DNA from: Bacillota bacterium
GTDB lineage: Bacteria > Bacillota > Clostridia > Christensenellales > JAEXRW01
Length of the DNA: 64,000 bases
Assembly (NCBI GenBank): GCA_023454175.1
Contig: JAEXRW010000014.1
Span: 1 to 64,000, forward strand
Direction: 5' to 3'
Position 1 is the stretch's first letter. The number at the start of each line of letters is the position of its first letter. The notes under the pieces were generated by a model that saw only the letters and a list, made by a program, of their open reading frames with translations, did not search any database and was not told the DNA's origin. The position numbers and the translations under genes are program-made. Positions 34,995 to 44,407 of this stretch are shown here, in pieces.

Positions 34995-35049
34995 TGCAAG
35001 GTCTATTCTATGAGAACGCAATCCAAAGGTGAGGCGGTGATTTCCTATC

Positions 35050-36552
35050 ATGGAACAACAGACGGTATTAGAGGTTAAAGGAATTGTAAAGAGTTTCGGG
35101 GCCACCAAGGCCTTGCGCGGGGTGGACTTTTCACTACGCAAAGGGGAGATTCATGCGCTCGTGGGAGAAAACGGCGCCGGCAAATCGACCCTCATGAATA
35201 TCATCGATGGGGTATACGCTGCAGATGGGGGAGATATATTCGTTGAAGGCAAGCACGTACAGATCAGAAACCCACACGAGGCCCAAAAACTGGGCATAGG
35301 GTTTGTGCACCAGGAAATAGCGCTATGCCCGCACGTTACCGTGGCCGAGAACATATTCATGTCGGAAATCAACAACAGCAAAAGGTTTACCGTTCACTAC
35401 AAGAAGTTATATGAAAGAGCTGCTGAAATACTGAAGCCAATGGCAGATCTCGACCCGAAAAAACTCGTTAGTGAATTAAGCGTATCCAACCAGCAAGTCG
35501 TAGAAATCGCAAAAGCCCTGAGCATGAACTGCAAAATACTGATACTTGATGAGCCGACATCCACACTATCCGAAAATGAATCAACCGCTTTGTTCAGGAT
35601 CATGCAGATCCTGAAAGAGAAGGGTATCGGAATCATATATATCAGCCACAGGATGGCTGAGGTATTCAAAGAGTGTGACCGGGTATCGATCCTGCGCGAC
35701 GGGACTTATGTGGGCACCTATGATATTTCGCAGACCGACTCAAAGGAAGTCGTGAGTAAAATGGTCGGCAGGGAAATCGGCGATATGTATCCGGAAAAAA
35801 GCAAGAATACCTTGATCCATAGTCCGGTGCTGCTCGAAGTAAAGAATTTTTCTGACGGGGAACGCTTTGACAAGATCAGTTTTGACCTGCGGGAAGGTGA
35901 GATCCTGGGCCTGGCAGGCCTGATAGGCGCCGGGAGGAGCGAGGTCGCACAAGCGATCTGCGGCCTTCGAAAGAAGGTTTCGGGCGAAATCTGGTTCAGG
36001 GGGGCAAAAATCGAAATCAATAATCCCAAGGATGCCATCAACAACGGCATCGTATACCTGACGGAAGACAGAAAAATGCTGGGATTATTCCTCGAATTAA
36101 GTATCAAAATGAATATTTCGGCCATGAAAATCCAGAACGTTGCAAAACATGGGCTTGTGTATCGTACCCTGGAAGACAAACAAGCGAATGCATATACGGA
36201 TACATTGGGCATAAAGAGCAGCAGCATCAACAAACTGGTATCATCCCTCAGCGGTGGCAACCAGCAAAAAGTACTGATCTCCAAGCTGCTGACAGTCAGG
36301 CCCAGAGTAATAATCATGGATGAACCGACGCGCGGGATAGACGTAGGCGCCAAGGCGGAAGTCCATAAACTGTTACGGAAACTGGTCAATGAGGGAATGG
36401 GAGTGATCATGATATCCTCTGAACTGCCTGAAATCGTAGGCATGTGCGACAGGGTGGTCATCATGTATGAAGGTGTTTTAAGCGGAGAAGTAGGCCAGAA
36501 TGAACTGAGCGAAAAGAATATTATCCATTTGGCTTCGGGTATAAAATCATAG
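35050..36552 (+). CDS. Sugar ABC transporter ATPase, double-domain (RbsA type)
   Basis: A 500-residue protein with two ATPase domains. The first has Walker A GENGAGKSTLMN, an LSVSNQQVVEIAKAL signature and Walker B LILDEPTST; the second has a degenerate GLIGAGRSEVAQAI Walker A, signature LSGGNQQKVLISKLL and IIMDEPTRGID. This two-domain layout is that of RbsA/MglA ATPases of pentose and galactose importers. It lies between the binding protein and the permease. Confidence 0.96.
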   Translation: MEQQTVLEVKGIVKSFGATKALRGVDFSLRKGEIHALVGENGAGKSTLMNIIDGVYAADGGDIFVEGKHVQIRNPHEAQKLGIGFVHQEIALCPHVTVAENIFMSEINNSKRFTVHYKKLYERAAEILKPMADLDPKKLVSELSVSNQQVVEIAKALSMNCKILILDEPTSTLSENESTALFRIMQILKEKGIGIIYISHRMAEVFKECDRVSILRDGTYVGTYDISQTDSKEVVSKMVGREIGDMYPEKSKNTLIHSPVLLEVKNFSDGERFDKISFDLREGEILGLAGLIGAGRSEVAQAICGLRKKVSGEIWFRGAKIEINNPKDAINNGIVYLTEDRKMLGLFLELSIKMNISAMKIQNVAKHGLVYRTLEDKQANAYTDTLGIKSSSINKLVSSLSGGNQQKVLISKLLTVRPRVIIMDEPTRGIDVGAKAEVHKLLRKLVNEGMGVIMISSELPEIVGMCDRVVIMYEGVLSGEVGQNELSEKNIIHLASGIKS

Positions 36553-36576
36553 CATATAGGGTGAGGTGCAAAAACC

Positions 36577-37590
36577 ATGTCAAACTCAAACAACCAGCCA
36601 AAGCTGAATATTCAGCGGGATATGCAAAAAAACACATTCCTTGGAATGCTCAAAAATTTCAAGGAACTCAATCTCATTATCATAATCTTTGCTATTTGCG
36701 TTGTCATGTCATTTGCGTCCCCATACTTTCTGACCTGGGGCAATATTGAGGCCGTGCTGCTTTCGTTTACGACCAACGGCATCGTTGTTATCGGCATGAC
36801 CGTTATGCTTATCAGCGGCGGTATCGACGTCTCGGTAGGCGCTACGATGTGCCTGGCGATGTGCCTCTCCGGCGCCCTGTTCCTCGCCGGATGGAATCCC
36901 TGGCTGGCGAGCCTGGTGGGACTTGTGTCTTCTTCTGCGGTGGGCTTATTGATCGGTTTTTTTGTAACGAAGGTAAAACTGGGCCATTTGATCACCACGC
37001 TGGCAGTATTGGGCATATTGAAAGGATTATGCCTGATCATCACGAAAGGGACGCCATTATCCTTGTATCAGCTTCCGGATGATTTTAAATTCATGGGCGT
37101 TGGCAAGATATTTGGGATCCCCTTTGTGATCATATTGTTTTTCGTCATCGTCATCATATGTGATTTCCTGATGAGAAGGTCCACCCTGATACGAAATGTG
37201 TTTTATGTGGGCAGCAATGAAAAAGCCGCAATGTTTTCCGGTATAAATGTGAATAAGGTGAAGATAGGCGTCGCTATTCTTTGTTCGACCCTCGCAGGGA
37301 TCGCAGGGATCATATACATGGCCAGGTTTACTTCCGCCACCCCCATCTTCGGCCAGGGCCTGGAGATGACTGCGATAGCCGCGGCGGTGATAGGAGGAGC
37401 CAGCCTGACAGGTGGGAAAGGTACAGTTTTGGGCGCGGTGCTGGGTATAACACTGCTCCAGCTGGTAACAAGCTCGTTGGTATTGTTGGACGTCAATCCA
37501 TACTGGCAGACATTCATCAATGGCATGATACTCCTGGCCGCGATCTCCATCGACAGCCTGAGCCAAAGGCGGAAAGAGAAAAATATCTGA
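36577..37590 (+). CDS. Sugar ABC permease (RbsC type)
   Basis: A 337-residue integral membrane protein with about ten helices and the BPD_transp_2 motifs ISGGIDVSVGA and AAAVIGGASLTGGKGTVLGAVLG. These are conserved in RbsC, MglC and relatives. It follows the ATPase gene by 24 bases. About 160 bp of non-coding sequence, with imperfect GC-rich hairpins, separate it from the dehydrogenase genes on the same strand. Confidence 0.95.
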   Translation: MSNSNNQPKLNIQRDMQKNTFLGMLKNFKELNLIIIIFAICVVMSFASPYFLTWGNIEAVLLSFTTNGIVVIGMTVMLISGGIDVSVGATMCLAMCLSGALFLAGWNPWLASLVGLVSSSAVGLLIGFFVTKVKLGHLITTLAVLGILKGLCLIITKGTPLSLYQLPDDFKFMGVGKIFGIPFVIILFFVIVIICDFLMRRSTLIRNVFYVGSNEKAAMFSGINVNKVKIGVAILCSTLAGIAGIIYMARFTSATPIFGQGLEMTAIAAAVIGGASLTGGKGTVLGAVLGITLLQLVTSSLVLLDVNPYWQTFINGMILLAAISIDSLSQRRKEKNI

Positions 37591-37751
37591 CGCAATGGTT
37601 CCGGTGCTGCACAATAGCAACCAGCGGACCCTTTGCGGCGGATATGCGGGCAAAGGGGCAAGTGCCCGGCAGAAGAGGCCGGGAGGGTGCGCAGACCATC
37701 TATAAAAAATAATTGTGTCCAGAAAATCCAAACAACAGGGGAATACGGCAA

Positions 37752-38708
37752 ATGCAGATCGGCAAAGAAAAACTTACAGAAATGTTTTACAAAATGCTGC
37801 TCACAAGAAAGTTCGAGGAGAAGGTCGCCTATTTTTTCTCCATGGGGATGGTGCATGGCACGACCCATTTATACGTGGGGGAGGAGGCCTGTGCGGCGGG
37901 CGTTTGCTGTGCACTGCAGGAGCAGGATATCATGACATCCACCCACCGCGGGCACGGACACTGTATCTCCAAGGGAATCGACCTGAACAAAATGATGGCG
38001 GAACTGCTGGGAAAAGCGACAGGTTACTGCAAGGGCAAGGGTGGATCCATGCACATAGCGGACCTGGGGAGGGGAAACCTCGGGGCCAACGGCGTGGTGG
38101 GCGGGGGCCAGTCTGTGGCTGTGGGAGCGGCCCTAACTACCAGGATGAAGAAGATCGACCGTATCGTCGTCTGTTTTTTCGGGGACGGGTCCACAAACCA
38201 GGGAAACTTCCATGAGGCGGTGAACCTGGCCTCCATATGGAAATTGCCGGTGCTTTTTGTGTGTGAGAACAACCAATACGGCATATCCATGTCCGTCCGG
38301 CGGAGTACAAATATTGACGACCTGTCCATACGCGCACAGGCCTACGGAATCCCGGGGAAGCGTATCGACGGGAACGATGTGATCTGTGTCCATGAAGCCG
38401 CCCTTGAAGCGCGGGAATACGTACGCGAGAATGGTCCGATGCTGCTGGTACTGGAAACCTACCGGTACCTCGGACACTCCAAAAGCGACGCAAACGTGTA
38501 CCGTACCAAGGAAGAGGTCACGGCGTGGAAGGACAAGGACCCTATCAAAAGGATATGGGATTATTTTTTGGAACAAGGGCTTTATTCGGAAGAAGAATTA
38601 AAAGCCATTGATCATAAAGCGAACGAGGAGATCGAGGCCGCTGTAGCGTACGCCAAGGGAAGTCCCTATCCTGCGCTTGAAACGGTCACGGAAGACGTTT
38701 ATGCCTGA
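37752..38708 (+). CDS. TPP-dependent dehydrogenase E1 alpha subunit (AcoA-like)
   Basis: The 318-residue protein has the TPP motif GDGSTNQGN (from about residue 144) ending CENN at 173-174, and the THRGHGH and GKGGSMHI loops of E1 alpha. Length and motif match acetoin dehydrogenase AcoA or the related 2-oxoacid E1 alpha. With the next gene it decarboxylates an acyl substrate onto TPP and passes it to the E2 lipoyl arm. AGGGGAA precedes the ATG at 37752. Whether acetoin or another substrate is used cannot be told, and its place beside a sugar importer is unusual. Confidence 0.9.
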   Translation: MQIGKEKLTEMFYKMLLTRKFEEKVAYFFSMGMVHGTTHLYVGEEACAAGVCCALQEQDIMTSTHRGHGHCISKGIDLNKMMAELLGKATGYCKGKGGSMHIADLGRGNLGANGVVGGGQSVAVGAALTTRMKKIDRIVVCFFGDGSTNQGNFHEAVNLASIWKLPVLFVCENNQYGISMSVRRSTNIDDLSIRAQAYGIPGKRIDGNDVICVHEAALEAREYVRENGPMLLVLETYRYLGHSKSDANVYRTKEEVTAWKDKDPIKRIWDYFLEQGLYSEEELKAIDHKANEEIEAAVAYAKGSPYPALETVTEDVYA

Positions 38709-38718
38709 AGGAGAGAAA

Positions 38719-39699
38719 ATGCGTGAGATCACCTATGCACAGGCTATCAAGGAAGCCATGTGCGTTGAAATGCGACGGGATGAGGATGTATTCCTGATGG
38801 GGGAGGATGTGGGGGTATACGGGGGAGCCTTCGGTGTTTCCGCAGGGATGGCCGAAGAATTCGGCCCGGAACGCGTGCGTGACACTCCCATATCGGAAGC
38901 AGCCATCGCGGGAGCTGCCGCGGGTGCGGCAGTGACAGGGATGCGTCCCATCGCGGAGATCATGTTCAGCGACTTCACCACCATCGCCATGGACCAACTG
39001 GTGAACCAGGCGGCCAAGATGCGTTATATGTTTGGCGGGAAGGCAAAAGTCCCCATGGTGCTGCGTGCACCAGGAGGTTCGGGCACGGGGGCGGCAGCCC
39101 AGCACAGCCAGAGCATCGAGGCATGGTTCTGCCATGTGCCGGGATTGAAAGTGGTCGTTCCTTCCACCCCATACGACGCAAAAGGACTGTTAATAGCCGC
39201 CATACGGGATGACAATCCGGTAATGTTTTTTGAACAGAAACTGCTTTACCGGAAAAAGGGTCTCGTCCCGGAGGGGGAATACACCGTGCCGCTGGGGAAG
39301 GCGGATATCAAAAGGGAAGGGAAGGACATCACGATCATCACATACGGGCGGATGGTACCGGTGTGCCTGGAAGCGGCGGAGCTACTGAATGCGGATGGCA
39401 TACAGGCCGAGATCGTAGATCCCCGCACGCTCGTCCCGCTGGACAAGGAAGCACTGATCAAATCGGCGAAGAAAACCGGCAGGGTGCTGATCGTGCATGA
39501 AGCGTGCAAAACCGGGGGATATGGCGGGGAACTGGCAGCGGTGATCGCGGACAGCGAGGCTTTCTTTTACCTGGACGCGCCCATCCAGAGGCTTTGCGGG
39601 CTGGACGTACCCATCCCATACTGCCCTGAACTGGAAAAAAACGTGGTACCAACAGTGGAAACGGTGACGCAGGCGGCAAGGGATCTGGTCAAGAGTTAG
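38719..39699 (+). CDS. TPP-dependent dehydrogenase E1 beta subunit (AcoB-like)
   Basis: The 326-residue protein has the E1 beta pattern: EAMCVEMRRDEDVFLMGEDVG, RVRDTPISEAAIAGAAAGAA, MRYMFGG, LRAPGG and DPRTLVPLDKE. It completes the E1 heterotetramer with the preceding gene. AAGGAGAG precedes the ATG at 38719; a possible ATG at 38701 overlaps the previous stop. The two genes are separated by ten bases, which is typical of an operon. Confidence 0.93.
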   Translation: MREITYAQAIKEAMCVEMRRDEDVFLMGEDVGVYGGAFGVSAGMAEEFGPERVRDTPISEAAIAGAAAGAAVTGMRPIAEIMFSDFTTIAMDQLVNQAAKMRYMFGGKAKVPMVLRAPGGSGTGAAAQHSQSIEAWFCHVPGLKVVVPSTPYDAKGLLIAAIRDDNPVMFFEQKLLYRKKGLVPEGEYTVPLGKADIKREGKDITIITYGRMVPVCLEAAELLNADGIQAEIVDPRTLVPLDKEALIKSAKKTGRVLIVHEACKTGGYGGELAAVIADSEAFFYLDAPIQRLCGLDVPIPYCPELEKNVVPTVETVTQAARDLVKS

Positions 39700-39857
39700 C
39701 AGTCAAATATAACGAGTTGAGCGTTCCTCCGGGGAGGGGCGAGTAAAACGGGGACTCCATACCCAAACCAAATCGTTCGAACATTTACTCAGGGAAAAGG
39801 ATCATGGGCTTTACGGCATGGAATGTACCCAAGCATAAACAAGGCAGGAGAAAACAA

Positions 39858-41060
39858 GTGGCGGAAGCGGTCATCATGCCCAAGGCTGGCATGAGCATGG
39901 AAGAAGGCACAGTGGTACGCTGGCTAAAAAAAGAGGGCGAGCCTGTACAAAAAGGCGAGACACTGCTCGAAATAGAGACGGACAAAGCCGTGATGGAACT
40001 GGAAGCCGAGAAGGAAGGATATCTCATCGCGGTATTGGTGCATGAAGGCGAGACTGTGCCTGTGACAAGCATCATTGGCTATATCGGCGGGAAAGACGAG
40101 CCTCTGTCCGATGCATCTCCAAAAACTGTGGTAGCGGAAAACGCCGGCCAAGCGGAAAAAACGCCTGTGAACACTGAAACTGAGATCGTCCGGCAAACCT
40201 CCATACAAAATGATACTGGCAAAGCAGCAGCCACCCCGCTGGCGAGAACACTGGCGAAAGAAAAAGGAATCGAGATCGCAGCCGTCCAAGCTACCGGCAG
40301 CAGGGGCGAGGTAAAGGCCCGCGATGTAAAAACCGCCGCTCAGGCGGCAGAAACTGTGTGTCTGCCAGGACCGCTGCAGGCAGTATCAAAACCGCTGACA
40401 GGGATGCGAAGGACGATCGCATCCAGGATGCTGAAGAGCCATCTGGAAGTACCGCCTGTGACCATAGACATGCGTGCCGAGGTCACAGGACTCTGCAGGC
40501 TAAAGGAACAACTCCACGCGGCAGCAAACACAAAGATCACATACAACGATTTGATCATAAAGGCTACGGCCATGACCTTAAGACAATGCCCGGAGATCAA
40601 CGTGAGCTTTGCGAATGACCACCTGATCTGCCACGACAGGATCCATATCGGCATGGCGGTGGCAATGGATGACGGGCTGATCGTACCGGTGATACGGGAC
40701 GCCGACACATTGGGGATCAAAGAGATCTCGGCGGCAGCCGGTGGGCTGGCGGACAGGGCCCGGAAGGGCATGCTGAAACCGGAAGAATACAGCGGGGGGA
40801 CTTTTACCATATCCAACATGGGGATGTACGGTGTTCGTTCCTTCACCCCTATCATCAACCCGCCCGAAGCGGCGATCCTGGGGGTGTGCGCGATCGAGAA
40901 GATGCCGGCATTGGATGAACGGGGCGGCATCACCGAGAAGCAGTATATGGGACTGAGCCTGAGCTTCGACCACCGATGCATGGACGGCGCACAGGCGGCG
41001 CTTTTCCTGAAAAAGCTCATTGATCTGCTTGAACACCCCATGCTCATGCTGATCCAATAG
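39858..41060 (+). CDS. Dihydrolipoamide acyltransferase E2 (AcoC-like)
   Basis: A 400-residue E2. It has a lipoyl domain with the modified Lys at about 43 (ETDKAVM), a linker, a peripheral-subunit-binding segment (ATPLARTLAKEKGIEI...ATGSRGEV) and a catalytic domain with the C-terminal SFDHRCMDGA, whose His and Asp are catalytic. It takes the acyl group from E1 and gives it to CoA. The start is probably the GTG at 39858, after AGGAG; an ATG at 39804 lacks a good site. No E3 (lipoamide dehydrogenase) gene is in the window. Confidence 0.92.
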   Translation: MAEAVIMPKAGMSMEEGTVVRWLKKEGEPVQKGETLLEIETDKAVMELEAEKEGYLIAVLVHEGETVPVTSIIGYIGGKDEPLSDASPKTVVAENAGQAEKTPVNTETEIVRQTSIQNDTGKAAATPLARTLAKEKGIEIAAVQATGSRGEVKARDVKTAAQAAETVCLPGPLQAVSKPLTGMRRTIASRMLKSHLEVPPVTIDMRAEVTGLCRLKEQLHAAANTKITYNDLIIKATAMTLRQCPEINVSFANDHLICHDRIHIGMAVAMDDGLIVPVIRDADTLGIKEISAAAGGLADRARKGMLKPEEYSGGTFTISNMGMYGVRSFTPIINPPEAAILGVCAIEKMPALDERGGITEKQYMGLSLSFDHRCMDGAQAALFLKKLIDLLEHPMLMLIQ

Positions 41061-41650
41061 AACTTTGGCAAAAAGATGGAGCTACGCCATAAACAGACGG
41101 GTACTGCGGATCCTGAAACGGGAAGAGATCGGATCCCGCACATTTGAATGGACGATCCATAAAAAGGTGATACAGACCCTTACCGCCTGACCCGAAAGAC
41201 CAGGCGACAGGATTTAAGAATATTTAGCCAAATACAGCGGGATGTAAACGACGTTTGGCCGTGAACCCTTAATGGCGGATCCATGATGAACCTGTACGAC
41301 GTACAGGGTTTCATCTCCGCCGTGACCGGGATGGCGCAGGACGTCAACACCGGGATGGCAAAGGGAGCCGTAAAGCGCGCCATGAAGATCATATATACCA
41401 GGGACGACCAGCATTCGCAAAAAAGCGCATTATCCAGAACCGGGGCAGAGTTGTTGTTTCCTCCTTCCTGGGGCCGGGGGGTGAAAGCCCCCCGGAAATT
41501 CACAATGGCCACAAGACAGGTATTTATCTTCCGCCCCTCATGGACTATTATAAAATAGGAATCAGGCAAATACAGGGAACCCTGGAAGATGTAAAGCATA
41601 CGATATCCGACCGATATTAGGCAAAAATACCTTTCACGGGAGTGAGCTGA
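41061..41650. other. 590-bp region without a clear gene, possible gene remnant
   Basis: No complete gene with a ribosome-binding site is seen. Plus-strand stretches look coding-like in more than one frame: NLYDVQGFISAVTGM at about 41286 and IYLPPLMDYYKIGIRQIQG ending near 41620. Neither belongs to a long open frame. It may be a decayed gene or a GC-biased spacer. No promoter for the kinase gene was identified. Confidence 0.3.
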
Positions 41651-43162
41651 ATGGGAAAGAAATACCTCATGGGGCTGGATAACGGCGGCACTGTGGTCAA
41701 GGCGGGACTGTACTGCACAGACGGGTCTCTGGCAGCCGAAGCATCGGCACCGGTGGAAAACATCCTGGGAAAAGGAGGGATCGTGGAGCGGGACATGACT
41801 GCGCTATGGCAGATGAACGTACGGGTGATCCGCGAAGCCATCTCGCAGGCGGGCATCGATGCCGCAGACATCGCGGGGCTATCCATCACAGGCCATGGGA
41901 ACGGCATCTATCTGGTGAATGAAAACGGGGAACCAGCTGCAAACGGCATCTACTCAAGCGACACCCGCGCGAAAGACCATGTTAAAAGATATTACGAAAC
42001 AGGCGTATTCGACCGCATCAAAGACAGGACGTGCCAGAGCATCTGGGCAGGTCAAATGACACCGCTGATCGCATGGCTCAAAGACAATAAACCTGACGTA
42101 CTGGAGAAATCCAAATGGGCGCTGAGCTGCGTGGATTTTATACGTTACCGCCTGACGGGGGAGGCGTATGGCGAGGCTACCAACATGTCGGGCATCAGCG
42201 CGATGAACCTGGACACGGGTGAGTATGACGATCATGCATTGCGGGAAATGGGCATCGCGGAATACAAACACCTGCTGCCCCCGATAAAAGGCTCAGCCGA
42301 GACCTGCGGGAAGATCACTGCGAAGGCATCCAATGAAACAGGCCTTTCAGAAGGCATGCCTGTGGCGGGAGGCCTTTTCGACGTATCGGCATGCTCCATT
42401 GCCACCGGCCTGACCGACAGTACGAGGCTGTGCGTGATCGCAGGCACCTGGAGCATCAACGAATACGTTGACATAAAGCCCGTTTACTCCAACCTCACAA
42501 CGTATTACTGCATCGACGGGACTTACCTGATCGGGGAAAACAGCATGACCTCGGCGACGAACCTGGAGTGGTTCACACGGCAGTTCATGCAGGAGGAACG
42601 CACTGCCATGAAGGCCGAGGGGAAGAGCGTTTACGACGCCGCGAACCGGATGGCAGAAACCATTTCCCCGGAAGAGAGCAATATCATTTTCCTGCCCTTC
42701 CTTTTCGGTACCAATGTGAATCCGGATGCCAGGGCGTGTTTTCTAGGCGTATCGAGCTGGCACCAGAAAGCACATTTGATAAGAGCCGTATATGAAGGGA
42801 TCGCATTTTGCCACATGGCACACATCGAACAATTGTTGAAATACAGGAGTGAACCGCCGCTGGCCGTCAGGATCGCCGGTGGCCTGACGAAATCCAATGT
42901 GTGGATGCAAATATTTGCAGATACGCTGCAGCTGCCCATCGAAGTCTCGGCCGTGGGCGAACTGGGCACACTGGGCGCGGCCATGACTGCGGGAGTGGCG
43001 ACAGGGTGTTTCGCCTCCTACGAAGAAGCAGTCAGAACATATTCAAAGGTAGCATTCACCATCCAGCCTGATGCCGGGAAAAAGGACCTATACCGCAAGA
43101 AATACTGCCTGTACAGCAAGGTGATAGAAGCGCTGGACCCTGTCTGGCGGGAATGGAACTAG
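41651..43162 (+). CDS. lyxK: FGGY carbohydrate kinase, L-xylulose kinase-like
   Basis: The 503-residue FGGY kinase resembles E. coli LyxK across its length: MGLDNGGTVVKAGLY, GLSITGHGNGIYLVNENG, GGLFDVSACSIATG, NLEWFTRQF, FLPFLFGTN and RIAGGLTKSNVWMQI. It would phosphorylate an imported ketose such as L-xylulose. The gene symbol rests on this similarity only; other FGGY substrates, for example erythrulose or 3-keto-L-gulonate, remain possible. It sits between the E2 gene and the SorC regulator. Confidence 0.85.
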   Translation: MGKKYLMGLDNGGTVVKAGLYCTDGSLAAEASAPVENILGKGGIVERDMTALWQMNVRVIREAISQAGIDAADIAGLSITGHGNGIYLVNENGEPAANGIYSSDTRAKDHVKRYYETGVFDRIKDRTCQSIWAGQMTPLIAWLKDNKPDVLEKSKWALSCVDFIRYRLTGEAYGEATNMSGISAMNLDTGEYDDHALREMGIAEYKHLLPPIKGSAETCGKITAKASNETGLSEGMPVAGGLFDVSACSIATGLTDSTRLCVIAGTWSINEYVDIKPVYSNLTTYYCIDGTYLIGENSMTSATNLEWFTRQFMQEERTAMKAEGKSVYDAANRMAETISPEESNIIFLPFLFGTNVNPDARACFLGVSSWHQKAHLIRAVYEGIAFCHMAHIEQLLKYRSEPPLAVRIAGGLTKSNVWMQIFADTLQLPIEVSAVGELGTLGAAMTAGVATGCFASYEEAVRTYSKVAFTIQPDAGKKDLYRKKYCLYSKVIEALDPVWREWN

Positions 43163-43196
43163 AAACTAGAGACGGTTCCGCGAGGATACGTTAAGG

Positions 43197-43226
43197 TTGA
43201 CTATTTGGACAGGTAAAACGTATAAT
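43197..43226 (+). promoter_or_regulatory. Promoter of the SorC regulator gene
   Basis: TTGACT (43197-43202), 18-bp spacer, TATAAT (43221-43226), 33 bases before the TTG start. No TGACAWATGTCA site overlaps it. Confidence 0.8.
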
Positions 43227-43258
43227 CACATCCAAAGAACAATGGGAGGTGCCAGATA

Positions 43259-44218
43259 TTGGAGCCGAGATATGATATACAGATCATGGTCCAGGTAGCC
43301 CAGATGTATTACTGCGATGGTTATACGCAAGAGCAGATCGCCAAGCAAATAGGCATCTCCCGCTCATCAATCTCGATGATCCTGTCGGAAGCACGGGAAT
43401 TCGGCATCGTGGAGATACAAGTGAAAAACCCGCAGGTAAACAACGACGAACTTTCGGAGAGATTTAAAAGCGCTTTCGGTATCGTCAAATGCTTCGTGGT
43501 GCCCACCAGCATCACCAATATAAAAGTGCTCACCAAGATCGTTGCGACGCAGGGCGCCTTTATAGTGGAGAAGGAGCTCAAAAGCCATACGACCATGGGT
43601 GTGGCATGGGGCTCCACGTGTTACGAGTGCATGAGCGCCTTCCGTAATATCAGCAAACTGTACGATATCAAAATCGTTCCATTGATCGGGGGGACCCACC
43701 GCATCGCTTCAGAGTACCAACTGAATGAGATGGTACGCATCCTGGCCGAAAAGGTCCAGGGAACCCCATCCTTCATCTATGCGCCGGCGATGGCAGAGAG
43801 CATAGAAGACAGGGAACATTATATAAAGAGCATTTACATGAAAGAGATACTGGAAAGCTGGGCGAACCTGGATATCGGTATCGTAAGCGTAGGCGCGCCG
43901 CCCGAGTATTACAACAGCAAGACCATGTTTGACCCATATATGATGAAGCCCGAGTTTGAACGGCATCCCGAACGGAGTGTGGGCGATATCTGCGCGCGCA
44001 GATTCAACATCCATGGCGAATTCCTGAAAAACGAATACAACAGCAGGATCATGGGAATAAGCGAAGACGATCTGCGCAATGCCAAGGAGATCATCTGCAT
44101 CGCATCGGGGAACCACAAGGTGCTCTCGATACTGGGCGCATTACGAACGAAGACCATCGGTACGTTCATCACCGACGAAAACACGGCACTTAACGTACTG
44201 GAAGTGGCGAATGCCTGA
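43259..44218 (+). CDS. SorC/DeoR-type sugar-responsive transcriptional regulator
   Basis: The 319-residue protein has an N-terminal HTH (YTQEQIAKQIGISRSSISMIL, residues about 21-41) and a SorC-type effector domain that resembles sugar-phosphate isomerases (TTMGVAWGSTCYE, IGGTHRIA, IVSVGAPP, ICIASGNHK). Effectors are typically sugar phosphates. The start is a TTG after GGGAGGTG, seven bases away. It lies inside the sugar locus between kinase and aldolase genes. Its probable operator, TGACAWATGTCA, is found at the promoters of the importer operon and of the aldolase. Confidence 0.92.
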   Translation: MEPRYDIQIMVQVAQMYYCDGYTQEQIAKQIGISRSSISMILSEAREFGIVEIQVKNPQVNNDELSERFKSAFGIVKCFVVPTSITNIKVLTKIVATQGAFIVEKELKSHTTMGVAWGSTCYECMSAFRNISKLYDIKIVPLIGGTHRIASEYQLNEMVRILAEKVQGTPSFIYAPAMAESIEDREHYIKSIYMKEILESWANLDIGIVSVGAPPEYYNSKTMFDPYMMKPEFERHPERSVGDICARRFNIHGEFLKNEYNSRIMGISEDDLRNAKEIICIASGNHKVLSILGALRTKTIGTFITDENTALNVLEVANA

Positions 44219-44317
44219 ATCCATTTGACCAAATTGCTTTGGATACTTTTCCGTATATCTCAATTCAATAACGGCAGCAGACCTGTATGCAATGAAGAAA
44301 AGGACCATACCCCAGCC

Positions 44318-44346
44318 TTGACAAATGTCATGACAATAGTTATTAT
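44318..44346 (+). promoter_or_regulatory. Aldolase promoter with SorC-type operator
   Basis: TTGACA (44318-44323), 17-bp spacer, TATTAT (44341-44346). TGACAAATGTCA (44319-44330) overlaps the -35. The first 15 bases match the importer promoter at 33720 except for one base. Confidence 0.78.
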
Positions 44347-44407
44347 TAGTGCATGAGATATGGACAACTTCTATAGCAATCATTTTTTTTTCAAGGGGGA
44401 TCCATAA

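Noticed and set aside
41180..41599. 139-codon minus-strand frame in the gap before the kinase
   Set aside because: No ribosome-binding site and no recognisable family; a coding-like plus-strand reading overlaps it, so neither is annotated as a gene.
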